A DNA stretch of 64,000 nucleotides from NCBI RefSeq assembly GCF_037949795.1, contig NZ_CP149934.1, positions 434,001 to 498,000 of the forward strand, in the 5' to 3' direction. The notes under the pieces were generated by a model. That model had not been told where the DNA came from. It saw only the letters and a list, made by a program, of their open reading frames with translations, and searched no databases. Positions 25,419 through 33,719 of this stretch are shown here, in pieces. The first letter of the stretch is position 1. Every line of letters starts with the position of its first letter. The stretch is from Thioclava sp. GXIMD2076. Its GTDB lineage: Bacteria > Pseudomonadota > Alphaproteobacteria > Rhodobacterales > Rhodobacteraceae. The position numbers were made by a program, and so were the translations under genes.

Positions 25419-27281
25419 TTAGTTCACGAGCCGTTGTTTGGCGGTATTTTCGAGGTAGCGCTGGTAGGCTGCGGGGCGGTTCGGGGCGTGGCCTGTGGCG
25501 GGGACGGCGACGTCCCAGAAGTGGCCGGCCTCACCGGCTGTGGTCTCGATGCCGGTGCCGGGGAAGTCTTTCGCGGTGGTGTCGATCACGATGACGGTGG
25601 GGATATCGCGCGTGCGGGCGGCCGCCAGCTGCGCTTCCAGATCCTTGATATCTTTCGCCTTCACCGCATGGGCGCCCATCGAGGCCGCATGCATCACATA
25701 ATCGATCTGCGGCTGCGCCTCGATATTGCAGTTCACATACATGTTGTTGAACGGGTTGCCGCCACAGCCCAGCGTCTGCAGCCGGTTGATGCAGCCATAG
25801 CCCGCATTATCGGTCAGCACCACGGTGAAGGGGATGCGGCGCATGACGGCAGTGGCCAGCTCGGAATTGGCCAGCATATAGGAGCCATCGCCCACAAAGC
25901 AGATCACCTCGCGGTCGGGGTTCGCGAGCTTCAGCCCCATCCCGCCCGCGACCTCGTAGCCCATGCAGCTATAGCCGTATTCCATGTGATAGCCGCCTTG
26001 AGTGGGCTGCCAGAGGAGCTTCAGCGCGCCCGGCATGGTGCCAGCGGCACACATCACAACGGCCTCGGGGGCCGCGCGCTGCACCGCGCCGATCACCTCC
26101 GCATCGAGCGGCAGCTCGCCCGCGCCCCGCTCCTCCGAGCGGTCGCGGCAGTGATGGGTCACGGCCTTCAGCCAATCCTCGCGCGCGCCCTGATCGGCAT
26201 CCTCGGCGCGGTAGGCGCCGAGGCCTTCGGTCAGCGCTTCGAGCGCCACTTTCGCATCGGCCATCAGGGGCTCGGCGCCGTGCTTCATGGCATCATAAGC
26301 GGCCACGTTGATCGAGAGGAGTTTCGCTTGCGGGTTCGCAAAGAGCGTGCGCGAGCCGGTGGTGAAGTCCTGCAGGCGCGTGCCCACACCGATCACCAGA
26401 TCGGCGCGCTGGCTTGCGGCATTGGCCGCCGCCGAGCCGTCGACGCCGCTCGCCCCGAAGTTCATCGGGTGGAATTGCGAGAGCGCCGATTTGCCCGCCT
26501 GCGTCTCGACCACGGGGATGTTGTGGCGGCTGGCGAATTCGGCCAGCGTGGCCTCGGCCTGCGAGTAGATCACCCCGCCACCGGCCACGATCACCGGGGC
26601 CTTGGCCGCACGGATCATCGCGATGGCCTGCTCCAGCTCGCGCGCATCGGGCGCGGGGCGGCGGATATGCCAGGTGCGGGGCGTGAAGAACGCTTCGGGG
26701 TAATCGAAGGCTTCCGATTGCACATCCTGACAGAAGGCCAGCGTGACAGGGCCTGCCGAGGCAGGATCGGTCATCGTGGCCAATGCGCGGGGCAGCGCCG
26801 TCAGGAGATGCTCGGGCCGCGTGATCCGGTCATAATAGCGCGAGACAGGGCGCAGGCAGTCATTGGCCGAGATCGTGCCATCCTCGAAGCCCTCGACCTG
26901 CTGGAGCACCGGATCGGGGCGGCGATTGGCGAAGACATCGCCCGGGATCAGAAGGATCGGCAGACGGTTCACATGCGCCAGCGCCGCCGCGGTGACGAGG
27001 TTCGTCGAGCCCGGCCCGATCGAGGAGGTCACCGCATGCGCGCGGGTGCGGCCCATGCCCTTGGTATAGGCCAGACCCGCATGCGCCATGGTCTGCTCGT
27101 TCTGGCCGCGCCAGGTCGGGAAGGCCTCGCCGATCTCCTCGAGCGCCTGACCCAGACCCGCCACATTGCCATGGCCGAAGATCGCCCAGATCCCCTCGAT
27201 ATACCGTTCGCCCTCGGGCGTCAGCTGAACGCTCAGCCATTTTACCATGGCCTGTGCGGCCGTCATGCGGATCGTGCCCAT
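25419..27281 (-). CDS. iolD: 3D-(3,5/4)-trihydroxycyclohexane-1,2-dione acylhydrolase
   Basis: Thiamine-diphosphate enzyme of 620 residues that opens the ring of the IolE product to 5-deoxyglucuronate. N-terminal domain: TAAQAMVKWLSVQLTP and the active-site Glu region IWAIFGHGNVAGLG. The FVGDGSYMLANSELATAV segment with downstream N (TDNAGYGCINRLQ) is the ThDP/Mg binding motif. The GPGSTNLVTAAALAHVNRLPILLIPGD segment is typical of IolD. Start 27281 follows AAGGAAG. It lies between iolC and iolE in the operon. Confidence 0.94.
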   Translation of the reverse strand: MGTIRMTAAQAMVKWLSVQLTPEGERYIEGIWAIFGHGNVAGLGQALEEIGEAFPTWRGQNEQTMAHAGLAYTKGMGRTRAHAVTSSIGPGSTNLVTAAALAHVNRLPILLIPGDVFANRRPDPVLQQVEGFEDGTISANDCLRPVSRYYDRITRPEHLLTALPRALATMTDPASAGPVTLAFCQDVQSEAFDYPEAFFTPRTWHIRRPAPDARELEQAIAMIRAAKAPVIVAGGGVIYSQAEATLAEFASRHNIPVVETQAGKSALSQFHPMNFGASGVDGSAAANAASQRADLVIGVGTRLQDFTTGSRTLFANPQAKLLSINVAAYDAMKHGAEPLMADAKVALEALTEGLGAYRAEDADQGAREDWLKAVTHHCRDRSEERGAGELPLDAEVIGAVQRAAPEAVVMCAAGTMPGALKLLWQPTQGGYHMEYGYSCMGYEVAGGMGLKLANPDREVICFVGDGSYMLANSELATAVMRRIPFTVVLTDNAGYGCINRLQTLGCGGNPFNNMYVNCNIEAQPQIDYVMHAASMGAHAVKAKDIKDLEAQLAAARTRDIPTVIVIDTTAKDFPGTGIETTAGEAGHFWDVAVPATGHAPNRPAAYQRYLENTAKQRLVN

Positions 27282-27316
27282 ACTCTTCTTCCTTTGTTAT
27301 ACGCCCCGCCCTGTGG

Positions 27317-27380
27317 GGGGCCGCGCCCTTGGCGGCATCGAGCCACCTGCGGGCGCGCATCGCGGGCTGCGCCCGCGATG
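27317..27380 (-). repeat. Hairpins in the iolC-iolD spacer (same repeat family)
   Basis: One structure pairs GCGCCC (27323-27328) with GGGCGC (27351-27356) around an imperfect inner stem GGCGGC/GCCACC. A second is a perfect 10-bp stem CATCGCGGGC/GCCCGCGATG (27358-27380, 3-nt loop). GGGGCCGCGC and GGCATCGA are shared with the iolD-iolE spacer element. Confidence 0.68.
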
Positions 27381-27400
27381 GGGCGCGCCGGTCCTTTCGA

Positions 27401-29326
27401 TTATTCGGCAGCCACAGAGGTCGCTGCCGCGCGGGCCTTGTCCCAGATCCCGGCCAGACGGGTGTAGCGCGTGGCCATCTCGGCAACCGCCTCCTCGTCA
27501 TCCATCCGCCCCGCCAGCCAGTCGCGCGCCACCGACCCGAAGATCGTCCGGCCCACGGCAAAGCCTTTCACCAGCGGGAAGCCTGCGGCCACCTCGAAGC
27601 TTGCCGCCAGTTCCGCCTCCGGCGCATCCAGCCCCAGAACCACGATCCCGCGGGTGTGGCGGTCATGCTCCTCGATGGCATCGCAGGCCTTGGCCCATCC
27701 GGTCTGCGATGCCATCGGCTCCAGCTTCCACCAGTCGGGATAGATCCCTTCCGCATAGAACCGCCGGATCAGGATAGCCGTGGTGTCATCGGTCACCGCA
27801 GCCACCTTGGAGGGGATGATCTCGAGGAGGAACTCGAGATTGTTGCGGCGCGAAGCCGCGTAGAGTTTCTTGACGCTGTCGAGCTGCCAGGCCCAGGTCT
27901 GCGCATCGTCATCGGGATGGCAGAACACCAGAACCTTCACCACATTCTCGCGCGCCCATTCCTTCAGGCCACCGCAATCATCGCCCAGTTCCGGCTCCAG
28001 CGTCAGCGGACGGGAACCAGGCCATTCGCAGGGACGCCCGATCCACAGGCCCGTGCCGGAGGCCGCATGCAGCGCATGCCGCCCGATGCGGTTGTCGCAC
28101 AGGATCCCATAGCCCGGACGGCCATCCTGCACCTTGAGTGCGGCCTCGAGGCACAGCTCCTTGAAGGCCCCGCCTTTTTTCAGCGTATAGCCCTCCATCT
28201 CCTCGAGCTGCATCCGGTGATCGAAGGCGAACACCCGCATCTCGGAGAAGTCGCCGCCATGGCTGCGATGGCGGTTGGTCGCCCAGTGGATCTGCTCGAG
28301 CTCGGCATCATTGCGCAGATCGGGCTGGATCACGCCGCGGCTCAGGAAGAACTCCAGCTCCTCGAGCGAGGGATAGGCCGGCGTGCAGCCATGGCGCGAG
28401 ACCGCAAAGGCCCCGCAGGCATTGGCATATTCGAGCGCCTTCGGCCAGGTCTCGCCATCGAGCCAGCCCTTCAGGAGGCCGGAGAAGAACCCGTCGCCCG
28501 CGCCCAGCACATTGAACACCTCGATCGGGAAGCCCGGGCCCGTCTGGCCCTCGTCAAGGCTCTCGGGGATCGCGCCTTCAAAGGCCGCAGCCCCCGCCGC
28601 CCCGCGTTTGCAGATCAGCGTCGCATTCGACACCGCCCGCACCGCCTTGAGCGCCGCGATCGTATCCGTCGTGCCGCCCGCAATGTGGAACTCTTCCTCG
28701 GTGCCCACGATCAGGTCAAAATAATGCAGGCTCTTTTGCAGCTTGGCCGTCACCTCGGCGCTTTCCACAAAGCGGCTCTCGCCATCGCCATGGCCCGCAA
28801 CCCCCCAGAGATTGGGGCGGTAATCGATATCGAGCGCCGTCTGCGCACCATGTTTGCGCGCCAGCGCCAGCGCTTTCAGCGTCGCCGCTTCCGTCTTGGG
28901 GTTCGACAGATGCGTGCCGGTCGCCACCACCGAGCGCGTGCGCCCGATCAGATCTTCCGAGATGTCATCCTCGCACAGCGCCATATCCGCGCAGTTCTCG
29001 CGGTAGAAGATCAGCGGGAATTGCTCCTCGTCGCGGATCCCCAGAATCACCAGCGCCGTCAGACGCTCGGGATCGGTGGTCACACCCTCGACATTCACCC
29101 CGTGGCGCACCAGCTCCTCGCGGATGAACCGACCCATATGCTCGTCGCCAACCCGCGTGATCAGACCCGAGTTCAACCCAAGACGCGCCGTCCCGCAGGC
29201 GATATTCGTCGGAGACCCGCCAATATATTTCTCAAATGACCCCATATCCTCCAAACGACCCCCAACCTGCGAGCCGTAAAGGTCAACGCCAGCGCGACCA
29301 ATCGTAATTACATCCAATGGTTTCAT
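27401..29326 (-). CDS. iolC: 5-dehydro-2-deoxygluconokinase fused to DUF2090 domain
   Basis: 641-residue two-domain enzyme. The N-terminal half (1 to about 320) is a PfkB kinase: DVITIGRAGVDLYGSQVGGRLED and GGSPTNIACGTARLG at the start, and NVLGAGDGFFSGLLKGW with the catalytic Asp. The C-terminal half (about 330-641) is the DUF2090 aldolase-like domain (RVFAFDHRMQLEEMEGY, LEPELGDDCGGLK, VLGLDAPEAEL). IolC phosphorylates 2-deoxy-5-keto-gluconate; the second domain may supply the aldolase step otherwise done by IolJ. No separate iolJ is in the window. The ATG at 29326 follows GGGAGGAAG. Confidence 0.92.
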   Translation of the reverse strand: MKPLDVITIGRAGVDLYGSQVGGRLEDMGSFEKYIGGSPTNIACGTARLGLNSGLITRVGDEHMGRFIREELVRHGVNVEGVTTDPERLTALVILGIRDEEQFPLIFYRENCADMALCEDDISEDLIGRTRSVVATGTHLSNPKTEAATLKALALARKHGAQTALDIDYRPNLWGVAGHGDGESRFVESAEVTAKLQKSLHYFDLIVGTEEEFHIAGGTTDTIAALKAVRAVSNATLICKRGAAGAAAFEGAIPESLDEGQTGPGFPIEVFNVLGAGDGFFSGLLKGWLDGETWPKALEYANACGAFAVSRHGCTPAYPSLEELEFFLSRGVIQPDLRNDAELEQIHWATNRHRSHGGDFSEMRVFAFDHRMQLEEMEGYTLKKGGAFKELCLEAALKVQDGRPGYGILCDNRIGRHALHAASGTGLWIGRPCEWPGSRPLTLEPELGDDCGGLKEWARENVVKVLVFCHPDDDAQTWAWQLDSVKKLYAASRRNNLEFLLEIIPSKVAAVTDDTTAILIRRFYAEGIYPDWWKLEPMASQTGWAKACDAIEEHDRHTRGIVVLGLDAPEAELAASFEVAAGFPLVKGFAVGRTIFGSVARDWLAGRMDDEEAVAEMATRYTRLAGIWDKARAAATSVAAE

Positions 29327-29347
29327 GTCTTCCTCCCTCGCGCCCGC

Positions 29348-30481
29348 TTATGAAAGGCTGCGGGCCTCCTGAATGTCGCGCCATGTGCCGTTCGAGCGGG
29401 CCATAGCGTGAATGATTTCCTCGATCACAAGACCCTGCGCGAAATCGGGGCCGCATGCGGACGCCCCCCCGATGCACGCCACCAGATCGCGCGCCTCGAT
29501 AACCTTCTGCTCGTTGAAGCCGAAATTATGGCCTGGCGCGGGACAGAATGCCGCGAAATCGGGCTGTTCGGGGCCGGTGAGGTGGCGGACAAACCCTGCC
29601 TCGCCCTGCCTGTGCAGCCAAAATTCATTCATATGCTCCTGATCGAAGCGCAAGGCCCCGAGGCTGCCATGAATCTCGAACGACAGATGGCATTTGCGCC
29701 CGCGCGCGACCCGCGAGGTGGCAAAGCTCCCCTGTGCACCCGAGGCGAAACGCAGAACCGCCATCGCGCTATCCTCGTTTTCGACCGCTTTCATCCCCTC
29801 GGGCGAAGGACGTTCGGCAATGGCGATATGGGTCCGGGCAGATAGCCCCGCGACTGGCCCCATCAGAGCCACCATGAGCGAGACGAGATGGCAGCCAAGA
29901 TCGCCCAAAGCGCCCAAGCCCCCACCCTGCAAGGTATGGCGCCACGACCATGGCAAATCGGGATCGGCGGCATAATCCTCGTCATAGACACCGCGGAACG
30001 TATGCAGCTGCCCCAGCGCCCCCGCATCGACCAGCGCGCGGATTGCCTGGACTGCGGGCGAGCGCAGGTAGTTATAGCCCAGAATGGTGACCTGCTGCGG
30101 ATGGGCTGCGGCCATCTCGGCCATGGCGCGGGCATCTTGCAACGTCAGCGCCATCGGCTTTTCGAGCCAGATATGCTTGCCTGCCGCAAGTGCGGCCATG
30201 GCCATAGGGTAATGCAGACCGTTGGGCACAGTGATGGAGACCACATCGACCCGCGGATCGGCCATCACCTCGCGCCAGTCGCTTGTCGCGCGGGCAAACC
30301 CCCATTGGGGCGCAAGACGCGCGGCCGCATCGGGGTCGGCATCGCAGAGCAGCTCCAGACGGGGCCGCGCTCCGCCGAAAACCGTTGCGACGTTATTCCA
30401 TGCCATCGCATGGCATTTGCCCATGAAGCCGGTGCCGATCAGGGCTACCCCGAGTGGCTTTTGCGAAAGAGTGCCCGTCAT
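29348..30481 (-). CDS. Gfo/Idh/MocA-family NAD-dependent oxidoreductase
   Basis: Sugar or polyol dehydrogenase of 377 residues. The Rossmann motif [18 protein letters not shown] lies near residues 11-28, the active-site Lys in [15 protein letters not shown], and the [11 protein letters not shown] segment holds the catalytic His. This is a second dehydrogenase besides IolG in the operon, perhaps for scyllo-inositol or another stereoisomer. I prefer the ATG at 30481, which has GGAG at a 7-nt distance, over an ATG 12 bases upstream. It is followed after 21 bases by iolC. Confidence 0.88.
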   Translation of the reverse strand: MTGTLSQKPLGVALIGTGFMGKCHAMAWNNVATVFGGARPRLELLCDADPDAAARLAPQWGFARATSDWREVMADPRVDVVSITVPNGLHYPMAMAALAAGKHIWLEKPMALTLQDARAMAEMAAAHPQQVTILGYNYLRSPAVQAIRALVDAGALGQLHTFRGVYDEDYAADPDLPWSWRHTLQGGGLGALGDLGCHLVSLMVALMGPVAGLSARTHIAIAERPSPEGMKAVENEDSAMAVLRFASGAQGSFATSRVARGRKCHLSFEIHGSLGALRFDQEHMNEFWLHRQGEAGFVRHLTGPEQPDFAAFCPAPGHNFGFNEQKVIEARDLVACIGGASACGPDFAQGLVIEEIIHAMARSNGTWRDIQEARSLS

Positions 30482-30516
30482 GGCAAACTCCATACCTATC
30501 GGAAAACCTGCAAGGC

Positions 30517-30538
30517 TTCCGGGCGCTACCGCCCGGAA
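30517..30538 (-). other. Intergenic hairpin after sugar ABC ATPase gene
   Basis: A perfect 9-bp stem TTCCGGGCG/CGCCCGGAA with 4-nt loop CTAC begins 6 bases after the ATPase stop on the minus strand. It has no U-tract. It may tune expression of the downstream dehydrogenase and iolC. Confidence 0.65.
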
Positions 30539-30544
30539 TTTGCG

Positions 30545-31369
30545 TCAGATCGTGCCGCCGAGCGACCCTTCGAGGTCGGCCAGTTCCTGACCGCCAGCCA
30601 TGAGGTCCTGCAGTTCGGACGAGGTGATCTCGCCCCGCGCTGCCGTTCCAAGGGTCTGGCCACGGTTGAGCACGGTGAAGCGGTCGCCCACTGCCATCGC
30701 ATGGCGCACGTTATGCGAGATGAAGACGACCCCCACCCCCTGATCGCGGACGCGGTCGATGGTCGCGAGCACGTTGGAGGTCTGGCGCACACCCAGCGCC
30801 GAGGTGGGCTCGTCAAGGATCAGCACCTTCGCGCCGAAGAACACCGCGCGGGCAATGGCCACCGTCTGGCGTTCGCCGCCCGAAAGCGTGCCCACCGCCT
30901 GATCGGGCGCGCGCAGGTTGATCCCCATCTTGCGCATCTCTTCCATGGTGATCTCGTTGGCACGCTCGATATCGAGACGCTTGGTCAGGCCCCTGCCCTT
31001 GGTGGGCTCGCGCCCCATGAAGAAGTTGCGGGTGACCGACATCAGCGGGATCATCGCCAGATCCTGGAACACGGTGGCAATCCCTGCCTCCATCGCATCG
31101 CGCGGGCTGGAGAAGGACAGCGGCCTGTCCTCGAAGGTGATCGTGCCGGAGGTGGGCTTGTGCACGCCCGACATGGTCTTGATGAAGGTCGATTTACCCG
31201 CGCCGTTATCGCCAAGCAGGCAATGGCATTCACCGGGTTTCACATTGAAAGTCACCCCGTTGAGCGCGATGACATTACCGAAATGCTTGGTGATCTCTTT
31301 CATCTCGATGATCGGGGCCTGCGCACCGGCGACCGAGCCGTGATGGAATTTGCTATCCTGAAGGGTCAT
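30545..31369 (-). CDS. Sugar (probable inositol) ABC transporter ATP-binding protein
   Basis: ATPase of 274 residues with a single nucleotide-binding domain. Walker A is LLGDNGAGKST, the Q-loop VFQDLAMIP, signature LSGGERQTVAIARA and Walker B VLILDEPTSALG. Carbohydrate uptake type 2 ATPases (RbsA/MglA) normally have two such domains in about 500 residues; this is the one-domain (FrcA-like) form. It starts one base after the permease stop. It energises import through the permease at 31371 with the binding protein at 32631. By neighbourhood the cargo is an inositol. Confidence 0.9.
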   Translation of the reverse strand: MTLQDSKFHHGSVAGAQAPIIEMKEITKHFGNVIALNGVTFNVKPGECHCLLGDNGAGKSTFIKTMSGVHKPTSGTITFEDRPLSFSSPRDAMEAGIATVFQDLAMIPLMSVTRNFFMGREPTKGRGLTKRLDIERANEITMEEMRKMGINLRAPDQAVGTLSGGERQTVAIARAVFFGAKVLILDEPTSALGVRQTSNVLATIDRVRDQGVGVVFISHNVRHAMAVGDRFTVLNRGQTLGTAARGEITSSELQDLMAGGQELADLEGSLGGTI

Positions 31370-31370
31370 C

Positions 31371-32477
31371 TCAACGCTCCCCCGTCACGCGTTTGCGCAC
31401 CACATTGTTGAAGACCACGGCAATCAGCAGCATGCCGCCCAGGAAGACCTGGAACCAGTCCTGATCGAAATTGGTATAGGTCAGACCGATGGTGACCATG
31501 CCGAAGATGATCGCCCCGAAGAAGGCCCCGATGGCCGAGCCGTAACCGCCAGTCAGAAGGCACCCGCCGATCACGGCCGCGATGATCGCCTCGAATTCCT
31601 TCTGGAAGCCACGACGCGCATCGGTGGAGCCGGCATCGATCACGGTGATGATGGCTACAAGGCTTGCCGCGATTGCCGTCAGCATGAAGAGCGAGATTTT
31701 GACGCGCTTCACCGGCACACCCGAATTCTGCGCGGCATTGCTATCGCCTCCGGTGGCGAAGATCCAGTTCCCCACCGGCGTGCGTAGCAGGATATAGGTG
31801 GCGACCAGTGCGAAACCTATGAACCACAGCACTTCGACCGGCACCCCCGGCACTTTCGGCGCTCCCGATTTGAAACTGTCGATGATGCCCGCTTTGGCCA
31901 TCCATGCGAACAGGCCGGTAAACGCATCTCCAGAGAAGAACGGCGTCAGGAAATCCCCTTCGACGGCCTCACGCACACCGCGCAGCTGGGTCGAACCGCC
32001 GGTGAAGAGCTTCAGCCCGACCAGAGACAGGCCGCGCAGGATGAACAGACCCGCCAGCGTAACGATGAAGGAGGGCAACCCCGTGCGGATGACGATGGCA
32101 CCATTGGCCGCCCCGATCGCCGCGGCAAAGACCATGGTCAACGGGATCGAAAAGATCAGCGGCAGGCCGAGATTGACGGTGAACACACCGAAGACCATGC
32201 CTGCGAAGGCTACCATGGAGCCGATGGACAGGTCGAACTCGCCACCGATCATCAGCATGGCGGCGGCAATGCCCAGAATACCCAGCTGCGCCGAAGGCGT
32301 CAGAAAATTCATGATGCCGGACAGGGTGAACATCGTGCTGTCGGCGGTGAACAAGAAGAACAGAGTGACGAGGATCAGACCCCCGATGGCACCCAGCTCC
32401 GGTCGTTTCATAAGTTTAGCGGCAAACGACTCGGATTTGATCCGTTCGTCCGCCTCGATGGTGGCGTCCGTTGGCAT
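31371..32477 (-). CDS. Sugar (probable inositol) ABC transporter permease
   Basis: CUT2-family inner-membrane permease of 368 residues with about 8-10 hydrophobic segments, e.g. LGAIGGLILVTLFFLFTA near the start. It has the family motifs GGEFDLSIGSMVAFAG and GGCLLTGGYGSAIGAFFGA. The start at 32477 (MPTDATIEADERIK) has GGGAGGGAA immediately upstream. It is preceded by a hairpin-rich spacer after the binding protein gene. Confidence 0.92.
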   Translation of the reverse strand: MPTDATIEADERIKSESFAAKLMKRPELGAIGGLILVTLFFLFTADSTMFTLSGIMNFLTPSAQLGILGIAAAMLMIGGEFDLSIGSMVAFAGMVFGVFTVNLGLPLIFSIPLTMVFAAAIGAANGAIVIRTGLPSFIVTLAGLFILRGLSLVGLKLFTGGSTQLRGVREAVEGDFLTPFFSGDAFTGLFAWMAKAGIIDSFKSGAPKVPGVPVEVLWFIGFALVATYILLRTPVGNWIFATGGDSNAAQNSGVPVKRVKISLFMLTAIAASLVAIITVIDAGSTDARRGFQKEFEAIIAAVIGGCLLTGGYGSAIGAFFGAIIFGMVTIGLTYTNFDQDWFQVFLGGMLLIAVVFNNVVRKRVTGER

Positions 32478-32533
32478 GGTTCCCTCCCCACATGCGATCC
32501 GTCTTGAAAAATTGGCTGCTCTTCCCCAGCAGC

Positions 32534-32571
32534 CCGGCCCTCGGGCCGGAAGTGTCATGCGTCACATGACA
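32534..32571 (-). other. Two further hairpins in the binding-protein/permease spacer
   Basis: CCGGCC-CTCG-GGCCGG at 32534-32549 and TGTCATG-CGTCA-CATGACA at 32553-32571. Together with the hairpin at 32594-32623 they occupy most of the 153-base spacer between the binding protein and the permease start. Confidence 0.6.
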
Positions 32572-32593
32572 TGCGCCCGTAATACGGCGCGGC

Positions 32594-32623
32594 GGATGCC
32601 CGGAGCGGGTGCTCCGGACATCC
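32594..32623 (-). other. Hairpin after sugar-binding protein gene
   Basis: Stem CCGGAGC/GCTCCGG (loop GGGT) extended by GGATG/CATCC across one mismatch, 8 bases after the binding-protein stop as transcribed. It has no U-tract, which suggests partial termination or mRNA stabilisation favouring the binding protein. Confidence 0.7.
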
Positions 32624-32630
32624 CGTTGAC

Positions 32631-33548
32631 TTAGCGAATACCTTTGGCCGCGAGGTCGATGACCTGCTCGGCCTTGTCCTGCGTGATCAGGTTCGGACCC
32701 GAGGGCACATCGCCTGCAGGCATCAGCCCGTATTTGGCATTGAGCGCCAGGAAGGCCACCGGCAGATAGCCTTGCAGGAACTGCTGCTGGTCGATCGCGA
32801 AGGCCGCATCGCCATCAACAACCGATTGCAGGAAGGAGGACGACATATCGAAGGTCGCCACCAGCACGTCATCGCGCCCGATCGCCTTCACGGCCTTGAC
32901 CGAGGGTTCGCCCACGATGGGGGCCGACAGACCCAGAACCGTGTTCACATCGGGATCGGATTCAAGCGCGGCGCGGACCTTGGATTCCACCTCTGCCGGA
33001 TCGGTCATGGTCGGGATGACCTCGACCGGATTACCGAACCCCTCCTCGAAACCCGCACAGCGCTGATCGAGCGAGACATTGCCCACTTCCTGATTCACAC
33101 AGATGCCCTTGGTGCCGCCCATTTCCGCGAGCTTGACCCCTGCGGCCTTGCCCGCATCATATTCGGATTGGCCCACATGCAGCATCGCGCCCAGTTCCTT
33201 GGACACATCGCCACCCGAGTTCATCGAGATCACCGGAATACCGGCATCCACCGCGCGCTGGATCGACGGCCCGAGCGCGTCGGCATCGGGAATGCTCACA
33301 ACGAGCCCGTCGGGCTCCTGGTTCACGGCAGCATCGATCAACTGGCTCATCTGGACCATATCGAAAGTCTCGGGCGAGCGGACATCGACGGTCGCGCCGG
33401 TATCCTTTGCCGCCTCGGCGGCACCGTTTTTCACGACCGACCAGAACGGGTCACTGGCCTGACCATGGGTCACGACGATGATCTCTTGCGCCATCGCCGA
33501 TCCAGCCATCATCGCGGTCACAGCTGCCGTGGCAAAAAGGGTTTTCAT
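32631..33548 (-). CDS. Sugar (probable inositol) ABC transporter periplasmic binding protein
   Basis: Secreted type-I binding protein of 305 residues. The signal peptide MKTLFATAAVTAMMAGSAMAQ is cleaved near AMAQ. The mature domain starts EIIVVTHGQASDPFW and shows the ribose-binding fold: QMSQLIDAAVNQEPDGLVVSIPD, VISMNSGGDVSKELG, and LVATFDMSSSFLQSV. The start follows GGGAGGAGAG. It lies between iolG and the permease of the inositol operon, so inositol is the most likely ligand; a different polyol cannot be excluded. Confidence 0.92.
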   Translation of the reverse strand: MKTLFATAAVTAMMAGSAMAQEIIVVTHGQASDPFWSVVKNGAAEAAKDTGATVDVRSPETFDMVQMSQLIDAAVNQEPDGLVVSIPDADALGPSIQRAVDAGIPVISMNSGGDVSKELGAMLHVGQSEYDAGKAAGVKLAEMGGTKGICVNQEVGNVSLDQRCAGFEEGFGNPVEVIPTMTDPAEVESKVRAALESDPDVNTVLGLSAPIVGEPSVKAVKAIGRDDVLVATFDMSSSFLQSVVDGDAAFAIDQQQFLQGYLPVAFLALNAKYGLMPAGDVPSGPNLITQDKAEQVIDLAAKGIR

Positions 33549-33573
33549 TGGTCTCTCCTCCCAAAAAGGTCTT

Positions 33574-33713
33574 GGCGCGGGCGTCCCTGTCGCCCTTTGC
33601 GCCGGTTATCCGGCCCTTGGCCGGTCGGGCCTTTTACGGCCCCCACTTACCCTGCGAGGGGTGGTCCCTGCCGGCTCCTCTTCCGGCAAGGCCCCCGCGG
33701 GGGTGTCTGGACC
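33574..33713 (-). other. Highly structured 171-bp spacer between iolG and binding-protein gene
   Basis: Hairpins lie at 33574-33603 (GGCGC-GGGCG...CGCCC-ttt-GCGCC), 33610-33624 (CCGGCC-CTT-GGCCGG), 33669-33688 (TGCCGG...CCGGCA) and 33692-33703 (CCCCCGCGGGGG). The last two are enclosed by GGTCC/GGACC (33663-33713). There is no open frame and no obvious promoter. It probably modulates read-through. Confidence 0.6.
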
Positions 33714-33719
33714 AGCGCG

